Shown here: piece by piece, positions 1 through 11,336 of the stretch
Layout of the letters: the number at the start of each line of letters is the position of its first letter
How positions within the stretch are numbered: position 1 is the stretch's first letter
Source of the DNA: Comamonas sp. lk
GTDB taxonomy: Bacteria > Pseudomonadota > Gammaproteobacteria > Burkholderiales > Burkholderiaceae_C
Direction: 5' to 3'
DNA length: 50,961 bases
NCBI GenBank assembly: GCA_945861345.1
Contig: CAMATX010000005.1
Span: 1 to 50,961, forward strand
Translations under genes and position numbers: made by a program
The notes under the pieces: model-generated
The model's input: the letters and a program-made list of their open reading frames with translations, nothing else
Told to the model about the DNA's origin: nothing
Databases searched by the model: none

Positions 1-411
1 GTGCACGAGTGGTTTGTGCTTGACGCGACCGATAAGGTCCTCGGACGAGTAGCCAGCGAAGTTGCTCTCCGTTTGCGCGGCAAACACAAGGCCATTTACA
101 CGCCTCACGTCGATACCGGCGACTATATTGTCGTCATCAATGCAGCCCAGCTGCGTGTCACGGGCGCCAAAGCCCTGGACAAGGTGTACTACCGCCACTC
201 GGGTTATCCCGGCGGTATCACAGCCACCAATTTCCGCGATATGCAAGCCAAACATCCTGGTCGCGCTTTGGAAAATGCCGTCAAAGGCATGCTGCCCAAA
301 GGGCCGCTTGGCTACGCGATGATCAAAAAGCTCAAGGTGTACGGCGGTGCCGAGCATCCCCACACCGCACAGCAGCCCAAAGTGCTTGAAATCGCAGGAG
401 TCGCAAAATGA
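1..411 (+). CDS. rplM: 50S ribosomal protein L13 (5' truncated by window edge)
   Basis: Large-subunit ribosomal protein L13, a primary rRNA-binding assembly protein. The visible 136 residues run from [15 protein letters not shown] through the conserved [10 protein letters not shown] segment and the [10 protein letters not shown] region to a normal C-terminus. Full-length L13 is about 142 residues, and its N-terminal stretch before the EWFVLDA motif lies upstream of base 1, so the GTG at base 1 is probably an internal valine codon rather than the start. The stop codon overlaps the rpsI start in an ATGA arrangement (408-411), which implies translational coupling. This is the usual rplM-rpsI operon, whose promoter is outside the window. 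Confidence 0.97.
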   Translation: MHEWFVLDATDKVLGRVASEVALRLRGKHKAIYTPHVDTGDYIVVINAAQLRVTGAKALDKVYYRHSGYPGGITATNFRDMQAKHPGRALENAVKGMLPKGPLGYAMIKKLKVYGGAEHPHTAQQPKVLEIAGVAK

Positions 412-800
412 TCGGTGATTGGAACAACGGAACCGGCCGCCGCAAATCCAGCGTCGCCCGTGTTTTCCTGAAAAAAGGCTCCGGACAAATCGTCGTGAAC
501 GGCAAACCCATTGATCAATTCTTTGGCCGCGCCACTTCCATCATGATTTGCAAGCAACCCCTGTTGCTGACTAACCACGCTGAAACGTTTGACATCATGG
601 TCAACGTCGCCGGCGGCGGTGAGTCCGGCCAGGCCGGTGCAACTCGCCACGGCATTACGCGCGCGCTGATCGATTACGATGCAACGCTCAAGCCTATGCT
701 CAGCCAGGCAGGCTTCGTGACGCGTGATGCGCGCGAAGTGGAACGTAAGAAGGTCGGCTTCCACGGCGCTCGCCGTCGCAAGCAGTTCTCCAAGCGTTAA
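408..800 (+). CDS. rpsI: 30S ribosomal protein S9
   Basis: Small-subunit ribosomal protein S9, 130 residues, the usual family length. It shows the family N-terminal [14 protein letters not shown] segment, the internal [15 protein letters not shown] region and the basic C-terminal RRRKQFSKR tail, which in the ribosome reaches toward the P-site tRNA. The ATG overlaps the rplM stop, so the two are translated as a coupled pair. A rho-independent terminator follows from about 823. Confidence 0.98.
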   Translation: MIGDWNNGTGRRKSSVARVFLKKGSGQIVVNGKPIDQFFGRATSIMICKQPLLLTNHAETFDIMVNVAGGGESGQAGATRHGITRALIDYDATLKPMLSQAGFVTRDAREVERKKVGFHGARRRKQFSKR

Positions 801-822
801 TCCTTTTTGGATTTACCACATT

Positions 823-850
823 GGCCGCCCTCGGGCGGTCTTTGTGTTTG
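823..850 (+). terminator. rho-independent terminator of rplM-rpsI
   Basis: A GC-rich inverted repeat (GGCCGCCC at 823-830 against GGGCGGTC at 833-840, one G-U pair) is followed by the T-rich run TTTGTGTTT. It lies directly after rpsI and just ahead of the ribosome binding site of the next gene. Confidence 0.8.
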
Positions 851-865
851 TGGGAGGTCATCAGT

Positions 866-1588
866 ATGCGATTCAGATTATTAAGACGCAGACTCACTAT
901 CAGCGCGCCCCGAATGTCGGTGCGCAGCGCCATGCCCTGGCCCGTGCGCTGGGCGGTTGCGGCCATCATGCTGGGGTTTTGTGCCGCCATCGCGCTGTGG
1001 GCCTTCGAGTTCGGACGCGACATTGCCGGATTAGAGAACGGTTCGCAGGGCGAATTGCTCCAGTTGCGCGCGCAAGCGATTGCGCTCAAGGCCGAGGTGG
1101 ATGCGGCCCGCGAGCAGCGCGACCAGGCCCAGTCCATCGCCAACACTGCCGGTACCCTGGTCGCCGCCGAAAAGGCCTCCAGCGAACAAGTTGCCTTACA
1201 AGTGAAGCAACTCGAGGCCGAAAATCGCAAACTCAAAGACGATTTAGGCTTTTTTGAGAAATTGATCCCCGCAGATTCCACCGATGCGGTTGCAATTCGC
1301 GGCCTTCAGGCCGATACTTTTGACAATGGCAAAGTGCGCTGGCAAGTTCTGGTGATCCAAAACAAAAAGAACGCGCCCGAGTTACAAGGACGTCTGGAAA
1401 TCGCGTTCAATGGCGTCCTCAACGGCAAACCTTGGAGCGGGCCAGTCACCACCCTACCCATCAAAGTGCAGCAATATGGACGCTTTGAAGGGGCGGCAGA
1501 CATTCCGGCGCAAGTGAGCGTCAAAGGTTTGACCGCCAAAGTTATCGACGGAACAGCCGTTAAGGCGAGCCAGACGACCAAGCTGTGA
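866..1588 (+). CDS. Membrane-anchored coiled-coil protein, DUF6776-like
   Basis: Protein of unknown function, 240 residues. One transmembrane helix lies at about residues 27-47 after a basic N-terminus, followed by a coiled-coil segment at about 58-128 rich in A, E, Q, K and R, then a beta-rich C-terminal domain at about 130-235. The topology suggests a periplasmic C-terminus. I chose the ATG at 866 because GGGAGG lies 8 bases upstream; a start at 821 would sit inside the rpsI terminator. It precedes a bactofilin gene by 33 bases, an arrangement I recall from Burkholderiales, so a cell-envelope or cytoskeletal scaffold role is a reasonable inference. The family assignment is from memory of this gene order and moderately sure. 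Confidence 0.75.
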   Translation: MRFRLLRRRLTISAPRMSVRSAMPWPVRWAVAAIMLGFCAAIALWAFEFGRDIAGLENGSQGELLQLRAQAIALKAEVDAAREQRDQAQSIANTAGTLVAAEKASSEQVALQVKQLEAENRKLKDDLGFFEKLIPADSTDAVAIRGLQADTFDNGKVRWQVLVIQNKKNAPELQGRLEIAFNGVLNGKPWSGPVTTLPIKVQQYGRFEGAADIPAQVSVKGLTAKVIDGTAVKASQTTKL

Positions 1589-1621
1589 CCACCGGTCCAG
1601 CCCCTTTTTTGGAGGATCTTT

Positions 1622-2017
1622 ATGTTTAATAAGAAAAAGCAGCCGCCGCTCAAAAGCCTGATTGCACAGGGCGCGCGGGTCACGGGCCATATTTTTTTCG
1701 CCGACGGCATTCGGGTCGAGTGCGATATCACCGGCAATATCAGCCCGGTGGACCACAACGCCAGCATTTTGGTAATCGCTGAAACGGCGGCGGTCACCGG
1801 CGACGTAAGCGCAGACCACATCATCATCAATGGCTCGGTTACCGGCATGGTGACCGCCCGCCTGATGCTCGAATTGCAGCCCAACGCCCGCATCACAGGC
1901 GATGTGGCCTATGGCGCCCTAGAGATGCACCAAGGCGCACTGATTGCCGGGCGCCTCACGCCCATCCTGCCCGAGGCGGAAAAAGCCCCACTGGCAACGG
2001 AGGCATATCCGGCCTAA
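1622..2017 (+). CDS. Bactofilin (polymer-forming cytoskeletal protein)
   Basis: Bactofilin/DUF583 family protein of 131 residues that polymerises without nucleotide into beta-helical filaments under the membrane. The central part (about residues 20-110) is a run of short hydrophobic/glycine repeats such as [32 protein letters not shown] and ARITGDVA, the expected beta-helix pattern. The short tails are polar and lack a transmembrane helix. A strong ribosome binding site, GGAGG, lies 6 bases before the ATG. It follows the coiled-coil membrane protein on the same strand and may be anchored by it. Confidence 0.92.
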   Translation: MFNKKKQPPLKSLIAQGARVTGHIFFADGIRVECDITGNISPVDHNASILVIAETAAVTGDVSADHIIINGSVTGMVTARLMLELQPNARITGDVAYGALEMHQGALIAGRLTPILPEAEKAPLATEAYPA

Positions 2018-2079
2018 ATGCAATCCCGAGCAAAACGCTGTACTATTGCGCAGTTATCCCTCTTCTTCCTGGATCCTCT

Positions 2080-2445
2080 ATGAACGCAGTCGCCGAAGCC
2101 CTCCCCACAGAGATGCCCTCCCCGATCCTGTTTACCGACAGCGCCGCCGCCAAGGTGGCCGACCTGATCGCTGAAGAGGGCAACCCCGAGCTGAAATTAC
2201 GCGTTTTTGTCCAGGGCGGCGGATGCTCGGGCTTCCAATACGGCTTTACGTTCGACGAAATCACCAACGAAGACGACACCACGATGACCAAAAATGGCGT
2301 GTCGCTGCTGATCGACGCCATGAGCTACCAGTACCTGGTGGGCGCTGAAATCGACTACAAAGAGGACCTGCAAGGGGCCCAGTTCGTCATCAAAAACCCC
2401 AATGCCACAACCACCTGCGGTTGCGGCTCGTCATTCTCAGCCTGA
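2080..2445 (+). CDS. erpA: Iron-sulfur cluster insertion protein ErpA (A-type carrier)
   Basis: A-type Fe-S carrier of the HesB/IscA family, 121 residues. It transfers clusters to apo-enzymes, including those of isoprenoid synthesis and respiration. The three ligand cysteines are present: C49 in [11 protein letters not shown], and C113 and C115 in the C-terminal TTCGCGSSF. The acidic loop around DEITNEDDT is typical of ErpA rather than IscA. It is transcribed alone or with the upstream bactofilin and converges on anmK, whose end lies 21 bases downstream. Confidence 0.96.
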   Translation: MNAVAEALPTEMPSPILFTDSAAAKVADLIAEEGNPELKLRVFVQGGGCSGFQYGFTFDEITNEDDTTMTKNGVSLLIDAMSYQYLVGAEIDYKEDLQGAQFVIKNPNATTTCGCGSSFSA

Positions 2446-2466
2446 TTCGGCACAAAGCCAGCGGGC

Positions 2467-3600
2467 TCAAGCCCGGTAAATAGCGCCCAAAATGCGTGCA
2501 CCGCGCGCGCCCGTCACGCTGGGCAGGCTGGCCGGCTGGGCCCGCAGCGCTTGCTGCGCCAGCCACGCAAAGGCCAGCGCCTCCACATCCTGGGGGCCAA
2601 TTCCTAATACTTGTGTGGTGCTCAACTCCACCGCCGGCAGCATCTGTTGGAGCCTTTGCATCAAAAACAAATTGCGCGCGCCACCACCGCACACCAGCCA
2701 GCGCAGGCATGGCCCTGGCGCCCAATGCAAGCTCTGCGCGCAGGACTGGGCCGAGAGCTCGGTCAACGTCGCCTGCACATCGACCGGCGCCAGCGGGGCA
2801 AACAGTGCCAGTTTGCCGTCCAGCCAGGCGCGGTTAAAGAGATCCCGTCCGGTGCTTTTAGGCGGTGTTTGGGTGAAAAATGCCTCGTCCAGCAGGGCCG
2901 CCAGCAGGCCGGCATGCACCTGGCCTTGCGCGGCCCACTGGCCTTGGTCATCAAAACGCGCGCCCGTGTGCTGCTCGCACCAGGCGTCCATCAGCGCGTT
3001 GCCCGGACCACAGTCAAAGCCTAGCAGGCCCGACCCGGTGGGCTGGTCTGTTTGCGCGGGCAAAAAGGTGATGTTGGAAATCCCGCCAATATTGAGCACC
3101 GCCCGTCCTTGTTGCGCATCGCCAAAAACGGTTTGGTGAAAAGGCGGCACCAAAGGCGCACCCTGCCCGCCTGCGGCCACATCGCGGCTGCGAAAGTCGG
3201 CCACCACGTCAATACCCGTCAACTCGGCCAGCAACGCGCCCTGATTGAGCTGGACGGTGTAACCCACGCCGTCAAATGCGCCGGGTTGATGGCGCACCGT
3301 TTGCCCGTGGGCGCCAATCGCACGCACCTGCGCGGCCGGCACCTGGGCTGTGTGCAGCAGGCGCTCGACCAGCTGCGCGTACAAGCGGACCAACGCGTTA
3401 GCGGCCAGCGCGGCACGGTGGATTTCGTTGTCGGTGGGGGCATTGAGTGCCAGCAGCTCCTGGCGCAGCGCGGGCGGCATGTCCAGACTGCCCCGGGCGA
3501 TCACCTGGGCGGAAAAAGGCGCTTCTCCGAGCTGAGCCAGTACGCCATCCACCCCATCGAGCGAGGTGCCCGACATCAAACCAATATACAGGCCGGGCAT
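2467..3600 (-). CDS. anmK: Anhydro-N-acetylmuramic acid kinase
   Basis: AnmK phosphorylates and hydrolyses 1,6-anhydro-N-acetylmuramic acid to MurNAc-6-phosphate in cell-wall recycling. It has 377 residues, within the usual range. The ASKHA-fold phosphate motif GLMSGTSLDGVD lies at residues 7-18. The DFRSRDVAAGGQGAPLVP segment carries the expected catalytic aspartate, and LNIGGISN and GFDCGPGNALMDAW are family hallmarks. It lies 16 bases downstream of the M23 peptidase on the same strand, so a peptidoglycan hydrolase and a recycling kinase are probably co-transcribed. Confidence 0.97.
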   Translation of the reverse strand: MPGLYIGLMSGTSLDGVDGVLAQLGEAPFSAQVIARGSLDMPPALRQELLALNAPTDNEIHRAALAANALVRLYAQLVERLLHTAQVPAAQVRAIGAHGQTVRHQPGAFDGVGYTVQLNQGALLAELTGIDVVADFRSRDVAAGGQGAPLVPPFHQTVFGDAQQGRAVLNIGGISNITFLPAQTDQPTGSGLLGFDCGPGNALMDAWCEQHTGARFDDQGQWAAQGQVHAGLLAALLDEAFFTQTPPKSTGRDLFNRAWLDGKLALFAPLAPVDVQATLTELSAQSCAQSLHWAPGPCLRWLVCGGGARNLFLMQRLQQMLPAVELSTTQVLGIGPQDVEALAFAWLAQQALRAQPASLPSVTGARGARILGAIYRA

Positions 3601-3616
3601 GCGCGCTGCGCAGCGG

Positions 3617-4996
3617 CTACTGCACGCTGCCTAAGCGCACTTGGGCGGCCGCAGCGAGCTGTTCGCGGGCCAGGGCGGCTGTTTTGTCGAAGGCCGGACG
3701 CAGCGAGGCGGTCAGGGGCACTGCGTCCGACTGGCGGGCAATGGTCAGCGGATCTTTGTGCACGCCGTTGACACGGAACTCAAAATGCAGGTGCGGGCCG
3801 GTCGCCCAGCCGGTGGCGCCGACCAAGCCCACGTTCTCGCCCTGGGCGATGCGCTGGCCGTTGCGCACGTTGATGCGGCTCAAATGGGCATACAAAGTCG
3901 TCGTGCTGCCGCCGTGGCGCACCATGACCGCATTGCCGTAGCCGTTTTGCACGCCGGCAAATTCAACCACGCCATCGGCCACCGAGCGCACCGGGGTGCC
4001 GGTGCTGGCGCCGTAGTCCACGCCCAAATGGGCGCGCCAGGTTTGCAAAATCGGGTGGAAACGCATCGCAAAACCGCTGGTCACGCGAGAAAACGCCACG
4101 GGCGAGGCCAAAAACGCGCGGCGCAGGCTCTCGCCACGCAGGCTGTAGTACGCGCCCTTGGCTGCGCCTGGCTTGTTTTGCGCGCTGGCCACGGGGTCTT
4201 GGAACCAAACGGCCTGGTAGGCCTTGCCGGCATTCACAAACTCGGTGCTCAGCACGCGCCCGGTACGCAGTGGCTCGCCGTCGCCTTCCAGGGTTTCGTA
4301 GACGACCACGAAACGGTCGCCCTTGCGCAAAGCGCGGTGGAAATCAATGTCGCCCGAGAACACCTCGGCCATTTGGCTGGCAATGGCATCGGGGATGCGC
4401 GCCTCGTCGGTGGCAGCGAACAAAGAGCTTTGGATGCTGCCGCTGGCCATGCGGGTGCTGGCCGTCAGGGGCAGGGTTTGCAGGCTGGAGGTGAAGCCCT
4501 GGTCGCTGTGGCTGATGCTCAGGCGCTTGAAGTGGCCGTCGTCCTCGGGGCTCCAGCGTGCTTGCAGCGCCTGCAAACGACCCTGCGCATCGACTTCGGC
4601 GCTGATGCTGCGCCCAGCGCGGCCGATCAGGTTGAGCTGGGTAGCCCGGTCAGCGCGCAAAAAGGCGGCTGCAGCCAGGTCGTTGACGCCCAAGCGCTTG
4701 AGCAGGGTGTCGGCGGTGTCGGTGCTGCGGCTGACGTCGCTGCGGTACAGACGCAGCGCCTGGCTTGCCAGGGCGTCGCGTTGGTCGTCGATGGGCAAGG
4801 GTTGCACCGCCTCAATCACGGTGTGCACTGGCGCCAAAGGCAGCTCCGGGCTCAAGCTGACAACCGCAAAGCTGCCGCCCGTGGCCACCAGCAAAACGGC
4901 GGCGACCGCGCCCAAAACCCGCTTAGGGTGGCGGCGCAGGACCGCCAGCAGCGCAATAGCTGCTTCCTGGGCGTTGGACAGGGCCGTTTGATTCAA
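3617..4996 (-). CDS. M23 family metallopeptidase (MepM-like), TTG start
   Basis: Zinc peptidoglycan endopeptidase of the LytM/M23 family, 459 residues. An N-terminal signal-anchor helix lies at about 27-48, a LysM/OapA-like middle region at about 85-290, and the LytM domain at about 310-430 with HLGVDYGA (first zinc ligands) and the HLHFE motif, so it appears catalytically complete. The open frame extends far upstream into tyrS on the other strand. I chose the TTG at 4996 because GGAG lies 7 bases before it and the next methionine is more than 100 residues in. It is divergent from tyrS and upstream of anmK. Confidence 0.88.
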   Translation of the reverse strand: MNQTALSNAQEAAIALLAVLRRHPKRVLGAVAAVLLVATGGSFAVVSLSPELPLAPVHTVIEAVQPLPIDDQRDALASQALRLYRSDVSRSTDTADTLLKRLGVNDLAAAAFLRADRATQLNLIGRAGRSISAEVDAQGRLQALQARWSPEDDGHFKRLSISHSDQGFTSSLQTLPLTASTRMASGSIQSSLFAATDEARIPDAIASQMAEVFSGDIDFHRALRKGDRFVVVYETLEGDGEPLRTGRVLSTEFVNAGKAYQAVWFQDPVASAQNKPGAAKGAYYSLRGESLRRAFLASPVAFSRVTSGFAMRFHPILQTWRAHLGVDYGASTGTPVRSVADGVVEFAGVQNGYGNAVMVRHGGSTTTLYAHLSRINVRNGQRIAQGENVGLVGATGWATGPHLHFEFRVNGVHKDPLTIARQSDAVPLTASLRPAFDKTAALAREQLAAAAQVRLGSVQ

Positions 4997-5144
4997 GCAA
5001 GAACTCCGTTGGAATGCGCGTCGGGCCGAAGCGCCTGCGCCGCTGCGAAAAGGGCCCGGGACTAAAATAAGCCGTCCCCGAACCCAGCGCGAAATGGGAC
5101 GCACAGTATATCGGGCCGCGCGCCCCACACCCGAGAATTGTTGT

Positions 5145-6398
5145 ATGACCCAAGCCCCGCCCCCCGCCAACCCGCCCAGCAGCCCTCTCTCCGACCATGT
5201 CCGCGAGGCGCTGGCCGTCACCCTGCGCGGCTGCGAAGAGCTGATCCCGCAGGAGGACTGGGTCAAAAAACTGGTCCGTTCCGAGGCGACCGGCACCCCA
5301 CTGCGCATCAAACTGGGCCTGGACCCGACGGCGCCTGACATCCACGTCGGCCACACCGTAGTGCTGAACAAAATGCGCCAGCTGCAAGACCTGGGGCACC
5401 AGGTGATTTTCCTGATCGGCGACTTCACCACCATGATTGGCGACCCGTCTGGCCGCAACAGCACCCGCCCGCCGCTGACCCGCGAGCAGATCGAGGCCAA
5501 CGCCCAAACCTATTACAAGCAAGCCTCTTTGGTGCTAGACCCAGCCAAAACCGAGATCCGCTACAACAGTGAGTGGAGCGACCCGCTGGGCGCGCGCGGC
5601 ATGATTCAGCTAGCCAGCCGCTACACCGTGGCGCGCATGATGGAGCGCAACGACTTTCATGACCGCTTCAAAGGCGGCCAATCCATCAGCGTGCACGAGT
5701 TCCTCTACCCGCTGATGCAGGGCTACGACAGCGTGGCGCTGAAAAGCGATTTGGAGCTGGGCGGTACCGACCAGAAATTCAACCTCCTGGTAGGCCGCCA
5801 CCTGCAAGCCGAATACGGCCAGGAGCCGCAGTGCATTCTGACCATGCCGCTGCTCGAAGGCCTGGACGGCGTGGACAAAATGTCCAAGAGCAAGAACAAC
5901 TACATCGGCATTTCGGAGGACGCCAACACCATGTTTGCCAAGGTGCTGAGCATCTCGGACGTGCTGATGTGGCGCTGGTACACGGTTTTGAGCTTCCAAA
6001 GCGAGGCACAAATTGCCGCGCTCAAGGCCGAAGTGGACGCCGGGCGCAACCCCAAAGACGCCAAAGTGGCGCTGGCCAAAGAAATTACCGCCCGCTTTCA
6101 CTCGGCAGCGGCGGCTGATGCGGCCGAGCAAGACTTCATCAACCGCAGCCAGGGCGGCATTCCCGACCAGATCGAAGAGCGCCAGCTGGCGATGGCTGAC
6201 GGCGCGCCTTGGGGCATTGCTGCCTTGCTCAAAGCTACGGGATTGGCTGCGTCTAGTGGCGAGGGTAACCGCCTGATCGACGGCGGCGGCGTGCGCGTGG
6301 ACAGCAACGTGGTCAGCGACAAAGGGCTCAAACTGGGCGCGGGCAGCTATGTGCTGCAAGTGGGCAAGCGCAAATTTATGCGCGTGACCCTGGCCTGA
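5145..6398 (+). CDS. tyrS: Tyrosine--tRNA ligase
   Basis: Class I aminoacyl-tRNA synthetase charging tRNA-Tyr, 417 residues. The HIGH-type motif is HVGH at residues 67-70 and the KMSKS loop is intact at 245-249. GDPSGRN and [12 protein letters not shown] belong to the tyrosine-binding Rossmann domain. The C-terminal part (about 345-417, with [10 protein letters not shown]) is the S4-like RNA-binding domain. I chose the ATG at 5145 because the residues before it, back to 5094, do not resemble the family. The ribosome binding site is weak. dtd follows 6 bases after the stop, a logical pairing because Dtd removes D-tyrosine from tRNA. Confidence 0.97.
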   Translation: MTQAPPPANPPSSPLSDHVREALAVTLRGCEELIPQEDWVKKLVRSEATGTPLRIKLGLDPTAPDIHVGHTVVLNKMRQLQDLGHQVIFLIGDFTTMIGDPSGRNSTRPPLTREQIEANAQTYYKQASLVLDPAKTEIRYNSEWSDPLGARGMIQLASRYTVARMMERNDFHDRFKGGQSISVHEFLYPLMQGYDSVALKSDLELGGTDQKFNLLVGRHLQAEYGQEPQCILTMPLLEGLDGVDKMSKSKNNYIGISEDANTMFAKVLSISDVLMWRWYTVLSFQSEAQIAALKAEVDAGRNPKDAKVALAKEITARFHSAAAADAAEQDFINRSQGGIPDQIEERQLAMADGAPWGIAALLKATGLAASSGEGNRLIDGGGVRVDSNVVSDKGLKLGAGSYVLQVGKRKFMRVTLA

Positions 6399-6404
6399 GC
6401 CCGC

Positions 6405-6878
6405 ATGCTCGCGCTGATCCAGCGGGTGCGGCGCGCCAGCGTCACCATTGACGGCGCAGTCGTGGGCGCTATCGGCCCGGGCCTGCTGGTGCTGGTCTGC
6501 GCAGAGCAAGGCGACACCCAATTACAGGCCGACAAGTTGCTTGCCAAAATTTTGAAGCTGCGCATATTTAGCGACACCCAAGGCAAGATGAACCGCTGCG
6601 TGCAAGAACTGGACGGCGCTGGGCAGCATGGCGGCCTGCTGGTGGTGAGCCAGTTCACCTTGGCAGCAGACACCTCGGGCGGCAACCGCCCCAGCTTCAC
6701 CCAGGCCGCAGCACCGGACTTGGGACGCGCGCTGTACGACTATTTGGTGCAGCAGGCGCGCGGGGCGCACAGCGAAGTGGCAACCGGCGTGTTTGCGGCC
6801 GATATGCAGGTGGAGCTGGTCAATGACGGGCCGGTGACGATTCCGATGCGGGTGGCGCCCGCAGGCCAAGCGGCTTAA
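6405..6878 (+). CDS. dtd: D-aminoacyl-tRNA deacylase
   Basis: Dtd hydrolyses D-amino acids mischarged on tRNA. It has 157 residues, slightly longer than the usual 145 or so because of a short C-terminal tail. Both active-site motifs are present: SQFTLAAD in the middle, and NDGPVT near the C-terminus, where the GP dipeptide gives chiral selection. It lies immediately downstream of tyrS. Its stop overlaps the stop of convergent ybeY by 4 bases. Confidence 0.96.
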   Translation: MLALIQRVRRASVTIDGAVVGAIGPGLLVLVCAEQGDTQLQADKLLAKILKLRIFSDTQGKMNRCVQELDGAGQHGGLLVVSQFTLAADTSGGNRPSFTQAAAPDLGRALYDYLVQQARGAHSEVATGVFAADMQVELVNDGPVTIPMRVAPAGQAA

Positions 6879-7324
6879 TACGGGTTTCCAAACCCCAGCC
6901 CGGCTAGCAAGGCCACCTCGTGCGCCTCCATAGCCCGCGCATCGGCCAAGGAGGTTTCATGGTCCCAGCCTTGGGCGTGCAGCGTGCCGTGCACGATCAG
7001 GTGCGCGTAGTGGGCTTGCAGCGACTTGCCTTGCGCCAGGGCCTCGCGGGCCACCACCGGCGCACACAACACCAAGTCGGCATGGACCAAGGGTGCGCGG
7101 CTGTAATCAAAAGTGAGCACATTGGTGGCGTAGTCCTTACCCCGGTAGCTGCGGTTTAAGTCCTGGGCCTCTGGCGCGTCAACGATGCGTACCGTGATGT
7201 CCGCCGCGTTGGCCAGCGCATGGCGGATCCAGCGGACCACTTTGTGGCGCGGCAGGGCCAGGCGGTGCGCGTTGGCGTCGGTAAAGCGGGCAAATTGCAG
7301 TGAGAGCGCAAGTGGTTGCAGCAT
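6875..7324 (-). CDS. ybeY: Endoribonuclease YbeY
   Basis: Single-strand-specific metallo-endoribonuclease involved in 16S rRNA 3'-end maturation and ribosome quality control, 149 residues. The zinc motif is [12 protein letters not shown], giving the H-x3-H-x5-H ligand set, and the [19 protein letters not shown] motif is also present. It lies 17 bases downstream of phoH on the same strand, the conserved phoH-ybeY pairing. Confidence 0.96.
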   Translation of the reverse strand: MLQPLALSLQFARFTDANAHRLALPRHKVVRWIRHALANAADITVRIVDAPEAQDLNRSYRGKDYATNVLTFDYSRAPLVHADLVLCAPVVAREALAQGKSLQAHYAHLIVHGTLHAQGWDHETSLADARAMEAHEVALLAGLGFGNPY

Positions 7325-7341
7325 CGCGGGCTCCGGGCTGC

Positions 7342-8376
7342 TTAGGGGCGGATGGCGCGCTTGGGCACCCGGGTTTTGGGCAAAGGCGCGGCCGGCACTT
7401 CGGCCGCCAGCGCAGGCAGGCCCTCCAGGGCGGCAGCGGCCAACTCTTCAGCGCGGCGGGCTGCGTCATAGGCATCCACGATACGCGCGACCAGCGGATG
7501 GCGCACGATGTCTGCACTGGTCAGGCGCGTGATGGCGATGCCTTCCACCCGGCGCAGCGTGCGCTCGGCGTCCACCAGACCGCTGAGTTGGGCTTTGGGC
7601 AGGTCGATCTGGCTGACGTCGCCGGTAATCACCGCCTTGGTGCCAAAGCCCACGCGGGTCAGGAACATCTTCATTTGCTCGGGCGTGGTGTTTTGCGCCT
7701 CGTCCAGGATAACGAACGCATTGTTCAGGGTGCGGCCGCGCATAAACGCCAGCGGCGCAATTTCCAGTGCCTGGCGCTCGAAGGCTTTTTGCACTTGCTC
7801 GAAACCCATCAGGTCATAGAGCGCGTCGTACAGCGGACGCAAGTACGGATCGACCTTTTGGTTCAGGTCGCCGGGCAGAAAGCCCAGACGCTCGCCCGCT
7901 TCCACCGCCGGGCGCGTGAGCACGATGCGCTGCACCGCGCTGCGGTGCAAAGCGTCCACGGCTGCGGCCACCGCCAGATAGGTTTTGCCGGTACCCGCAG
8001 GGCCGATGCCGATGGTGATGTCGTACTGGGCAATATTGTCCAAATACACCGCCTGGTTGACGCTGCGGGGTTTGAGGTCAGCGCGCCGGGTCGCCAGGGC
8101 CGGGCCAGGGCCGGCATCGGGGGCGACATCGCCCGCGAGCATCAAGCGCACTACCTCGTCAGGGATGGGTTTGGCGGCCATCTCGTAAAGCGCTTGCAGC
8201 ATGTCCATGGCGCGCTGGGCTTTGGCCTTGGGGCCATCCACCTTGAACTGCTCATGCCGGTGCGCGATGCGTACCTCCAGCGCGGCCTCGATGCTGCGCA
8301 AATGCGCGTCGGTGGGGCCGCACAAATGGCCCAGGCGGCGGTTATTGAGCGGTGAAAAAAGGTGTCTGAGAATCAA
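7342..8376 (-). CDS. phoH: PhoH family ATPase (YbeZ), TTG start
   Basis: PhoH/YbeZ ATPase, a P-loop protein that works with YbeY in RNA metabolism. The Walker A motif is GPAGTGKTY and a Walker B-like segment is [27 protein letters not shown] and [10 protein letters not shown] are strong PhoH signatures. From the TTG at 8376 it is 344 residues and begins [12 protein letters not shown], which matches the usual N-terminus; a GGA lies about 9 bases upstream. An ATG at 8445 in the same frame is an alternative but adds 23 residues unlike the family. It is divergent from ruvA. Confidence 0.92.
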   Translation of the reverse strand: MILRHLFSPLNNRRLGHLCGPTDAHLRSIEAALEVRIAHRHEQFKVDGPKAKAQRAMDMLQALYEMAAKPIPDEVVRLMLAGDVAPDAGPGPALATRRADLKPRSVNQAVYLDNIAQYDITIGIGPAGTGKTYLAVAAAVDALHRSAVQRIVLTRPAVEAGERLGFLPGDLNQKVDPYLRPLYDALYDLMGFEQVQKAFERQALEIAPLAFMRGRTLNNAFVILDEAQNTTPEQMKMFLTRVGFGTKAVITGDVSQIDLPKAQLSGLVDAERTLRRVEGIAITRLTSADIVRHPLVARIVDAYDAARRAEELAAAALEGLPALAAEVPAAPLPKTRVPKRAIRP

Positions 8377-8463
8377 GCTGATAATTCCGTGTGAAGCCTG
8401 GCACGCATGCGCAAGATGGCGCAGCCAGGCCCCGATGATAGGCATTTACACAAAAGGCACCCG

Positions 8464-9036
8464 ATGATTGGAAAGCTGACCGGAATCCTTTGCGACAAAA
8501 ACCCGCCCCAGGTGCTGGTGGACTGCGGCGGCGTGGGCTATGAGGTGCAGGTTCCCATGAGCACGTTTTACAACCTCCCAGCCACTGGCGAAAAAGTGAG
8601 CCTGTTGACGCATTTTGTGGTGCGCGAGGATGCGCAAATTTTGTACGGCTTTGGCTCGCAGGCCGAGCGTGCCGCCTTTCGGGAGCTGGTGAAGATTTCT
8701 GGCGTAGGGCCGCGCACGGCCCTATCGGTGCTCTCAGGCATGGCGGTGGGCGAATTGGCCCAGGCGGTCACGCTACAAGAGGCCGGGCGCCTGACCAAGG
8801 TGCCGGGCATAGGCAAGAAAACCGCCGAGCGCCTGCTCCTGGAGCTCAAAGGCAAGCTCGGCGCTGACATTGGCATGCCATCGGGTGCGGGCCATGAGGC
8901 GCAGTCCGACATCTTGCAAGCGCTGCTGGCGCTGGGCTATAACGACAAAGAGGCGGCGCTGGCGCTCAAGGCGTTGCCCGCCGATGTGGGCGTGAGCGAG
9001 GGGATTAAATTGGCGCTCAAGGCATTGGCGCGTTAA
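8464..9036 (+). CDS. ruvA: Holliday junction branch migration protein RuvA
   Basis: RuvA binds four-way junctions as a tetramer and loads the RuvB motor. It has 190 residues. Domain I (OB fold) begins MIGKLTGIL; domain II has paired helix-hairpin-helix motifs ([16 protein letters not shown] and [17 protein letters not shown]); domain III is the C-terminal helical RuvB-binding part containing [13 protein letters not shown] chose the ATG at 8464 on family N-terminus, with AAAGG upstream. ruvB and ruvC are not in this window. It ends in a bidirectional terminator shared with groL. Confidence 0.97.
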   Translation: MIGKLTGILCDKNPPQVLVDCGGVGYEVQVPMSTFYNLPATGEKVSLLTHFVVREDAQILYGFGSQAERAAFRELVKISGVGPRTALSVLSGMAVGELAQAVTLQEAGRLTKVPGIGKKTAERLLLELKGKLGADIGMPSGAGHEAQSDILQALLALGYNDKEAALALKALPADVGVSEGIKLALKALAR

Positions 9037-9049
9037 GCCTGCCGACATT

Positions 9050-9094
9050 AAAAAAACCCCACAGGACTCGCATCCTGCGGGGATTTTGTTTTTT
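9050..9094. terminator. Bidirectional terminator between ruvA and groL
   Basis: An inverted repeat (CCCC-A-CAGGA at 9057-9066 against TCCTG-C-GGGG at 9073-9082, one mismatch, 6-base loop) is flanked by an A run at 9050-9056 and T runs at 9084-9094. It can therefore terminate transcription from either side of this convergent pair. Confidence 0.85.
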
Positions 9095-9137
9095 GGGGCA
9101 GCGCAGCCCTTGCAGGCCGCGCCAGACCAGCGTGGGA

Positions 9138-10805
<1,668 letters not shown>

Positions 10806-10837
10806 TCAGTTAATTAATGGATTGTTTGCGGGAGAAA

Positions 10838-11128
10838 TTACTTCTCAACCACTGCGAACAAATCGTCTTCTTTCATAACGAGCAGCTCGTCGCCATCGAC
10901 CTTGACGGTCTGGCCGCTGTACTTGCCAAACAGCACGCGGTCGCCGACCTTGACGGTCAGGGCGGCCAATTCGCCTTTGTCATTGCGCTTGCCGGGGCCT
11001 ACGGCCAGGACTTCGCCTTGGTCGGGCTTTTCAGCGGCGTTGTCGGGGATGACGATGCCGGAGGCGGTTTTGGTTTCGCTTTCGACGCGCTTCACAATCA
11101 CGCGGTCTGCCAATGGGCGCAGTTTCAT
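10838..11128 (-). CDS. groES: Co-chaperonin GroES (10 kDa)
   Basis: GroES lid heptamer subunit, 96 residues, complete. It starts [15 protein letters not shown] and contains the mobile loop at about 17-33 ([20 protein letters not shown]) and the conserved [17 protein letters not shown] precedes the ATG at good spacing. It is the first gene of the groES-groL operon; the leader upstream carries CIRCE. Confidence 0.99.
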   Translation of the reverse strand: MKLRPLADRVIVKRVESETKTASGIVIPDNAAEKPDQGEVLAVGPGKRNDKGELAALTVKVGDRVLFGKYSGQTVKVDGDELLVMKEDDLFAVVEK

Positions 11129-11210
11129 GGGTTTCTCCTAGGTTTAGAACGGTTTATCCATCCGCCGGCCGCCTTGGCCAGCGAAATTGATCGTGTGGAG
11201 CGGGGTTTTG

Positions 11211-11237
11211 TTAGCACTCAACTCCATCGAGTGCTAA
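11211..11237 (-). promoter_or_regulatory. CIRCE operator (HrcA binding site)
   Basis: A perfect 9-N9-9 inverted repeat, TTAGCACTC-N9-GAGTGCTAA, identical to the CIRCE consensus. It lies 83 bases before the groES start and immediately downstream of the -10 box, so HrcA bound here would cover the transcription start. Confidence 0.97.
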
Positions 11238-11265
11238 TCATAAGGGGTTTTAGTGGGGTTTCAAG
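11237..11265 (-). promoter_or_regulatory. groESL promoter, overlapping sigma70 and sigma32 elements
   Basis: On the minus strand TTGAAA (-35) and TATGAT (-10, 11237-11242) are 16 bases apart, one mismatch each from the sigma70 consensus. In the same DNA CTTGAAA (11259-11265) is followed after 11 bases by CCCCTTAT (11240-11247), close to the sigma32 heat-shock pattern though at the short end of its spacing. The -10 abuts the CIRCE element. This supports dual control: sigma32 activation plus HrcA repression. Confidence 0.75.
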
Positions 11266-11336
11266 GCCCCAAAATGAAAATTTGCTGCCGGGCGACTCGG
11301 CTGAGAGGCAATTCCGGGAAGCGAAATGGCCTGGAA

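Noticed and set aside
2459..2476. Short hairpin CGGGC-TCAA-GCCCG between erpA and anmK as a terminator
   Set aside because: The stem is only 5 bases, has no T run, and partly overlaps the anmK stop codon.
3641..5065. 474-residue plus-strand frame opposite the M23 peptidase
   Set aside because: It is antisense to a gene with intact catalytic motifs and has the Ala/Gly/Gln/His-rich composition typical of GC-rich shadow frames.
4997..5500. Upstream extension of the M23 peptidase frame to an ATG at 5500 (627 residues)
   Set aside because: The extension lies over tyrS on the other strand, shows no family similarity, and a TTG with a well-spaced GGAG explains the start at 4996.
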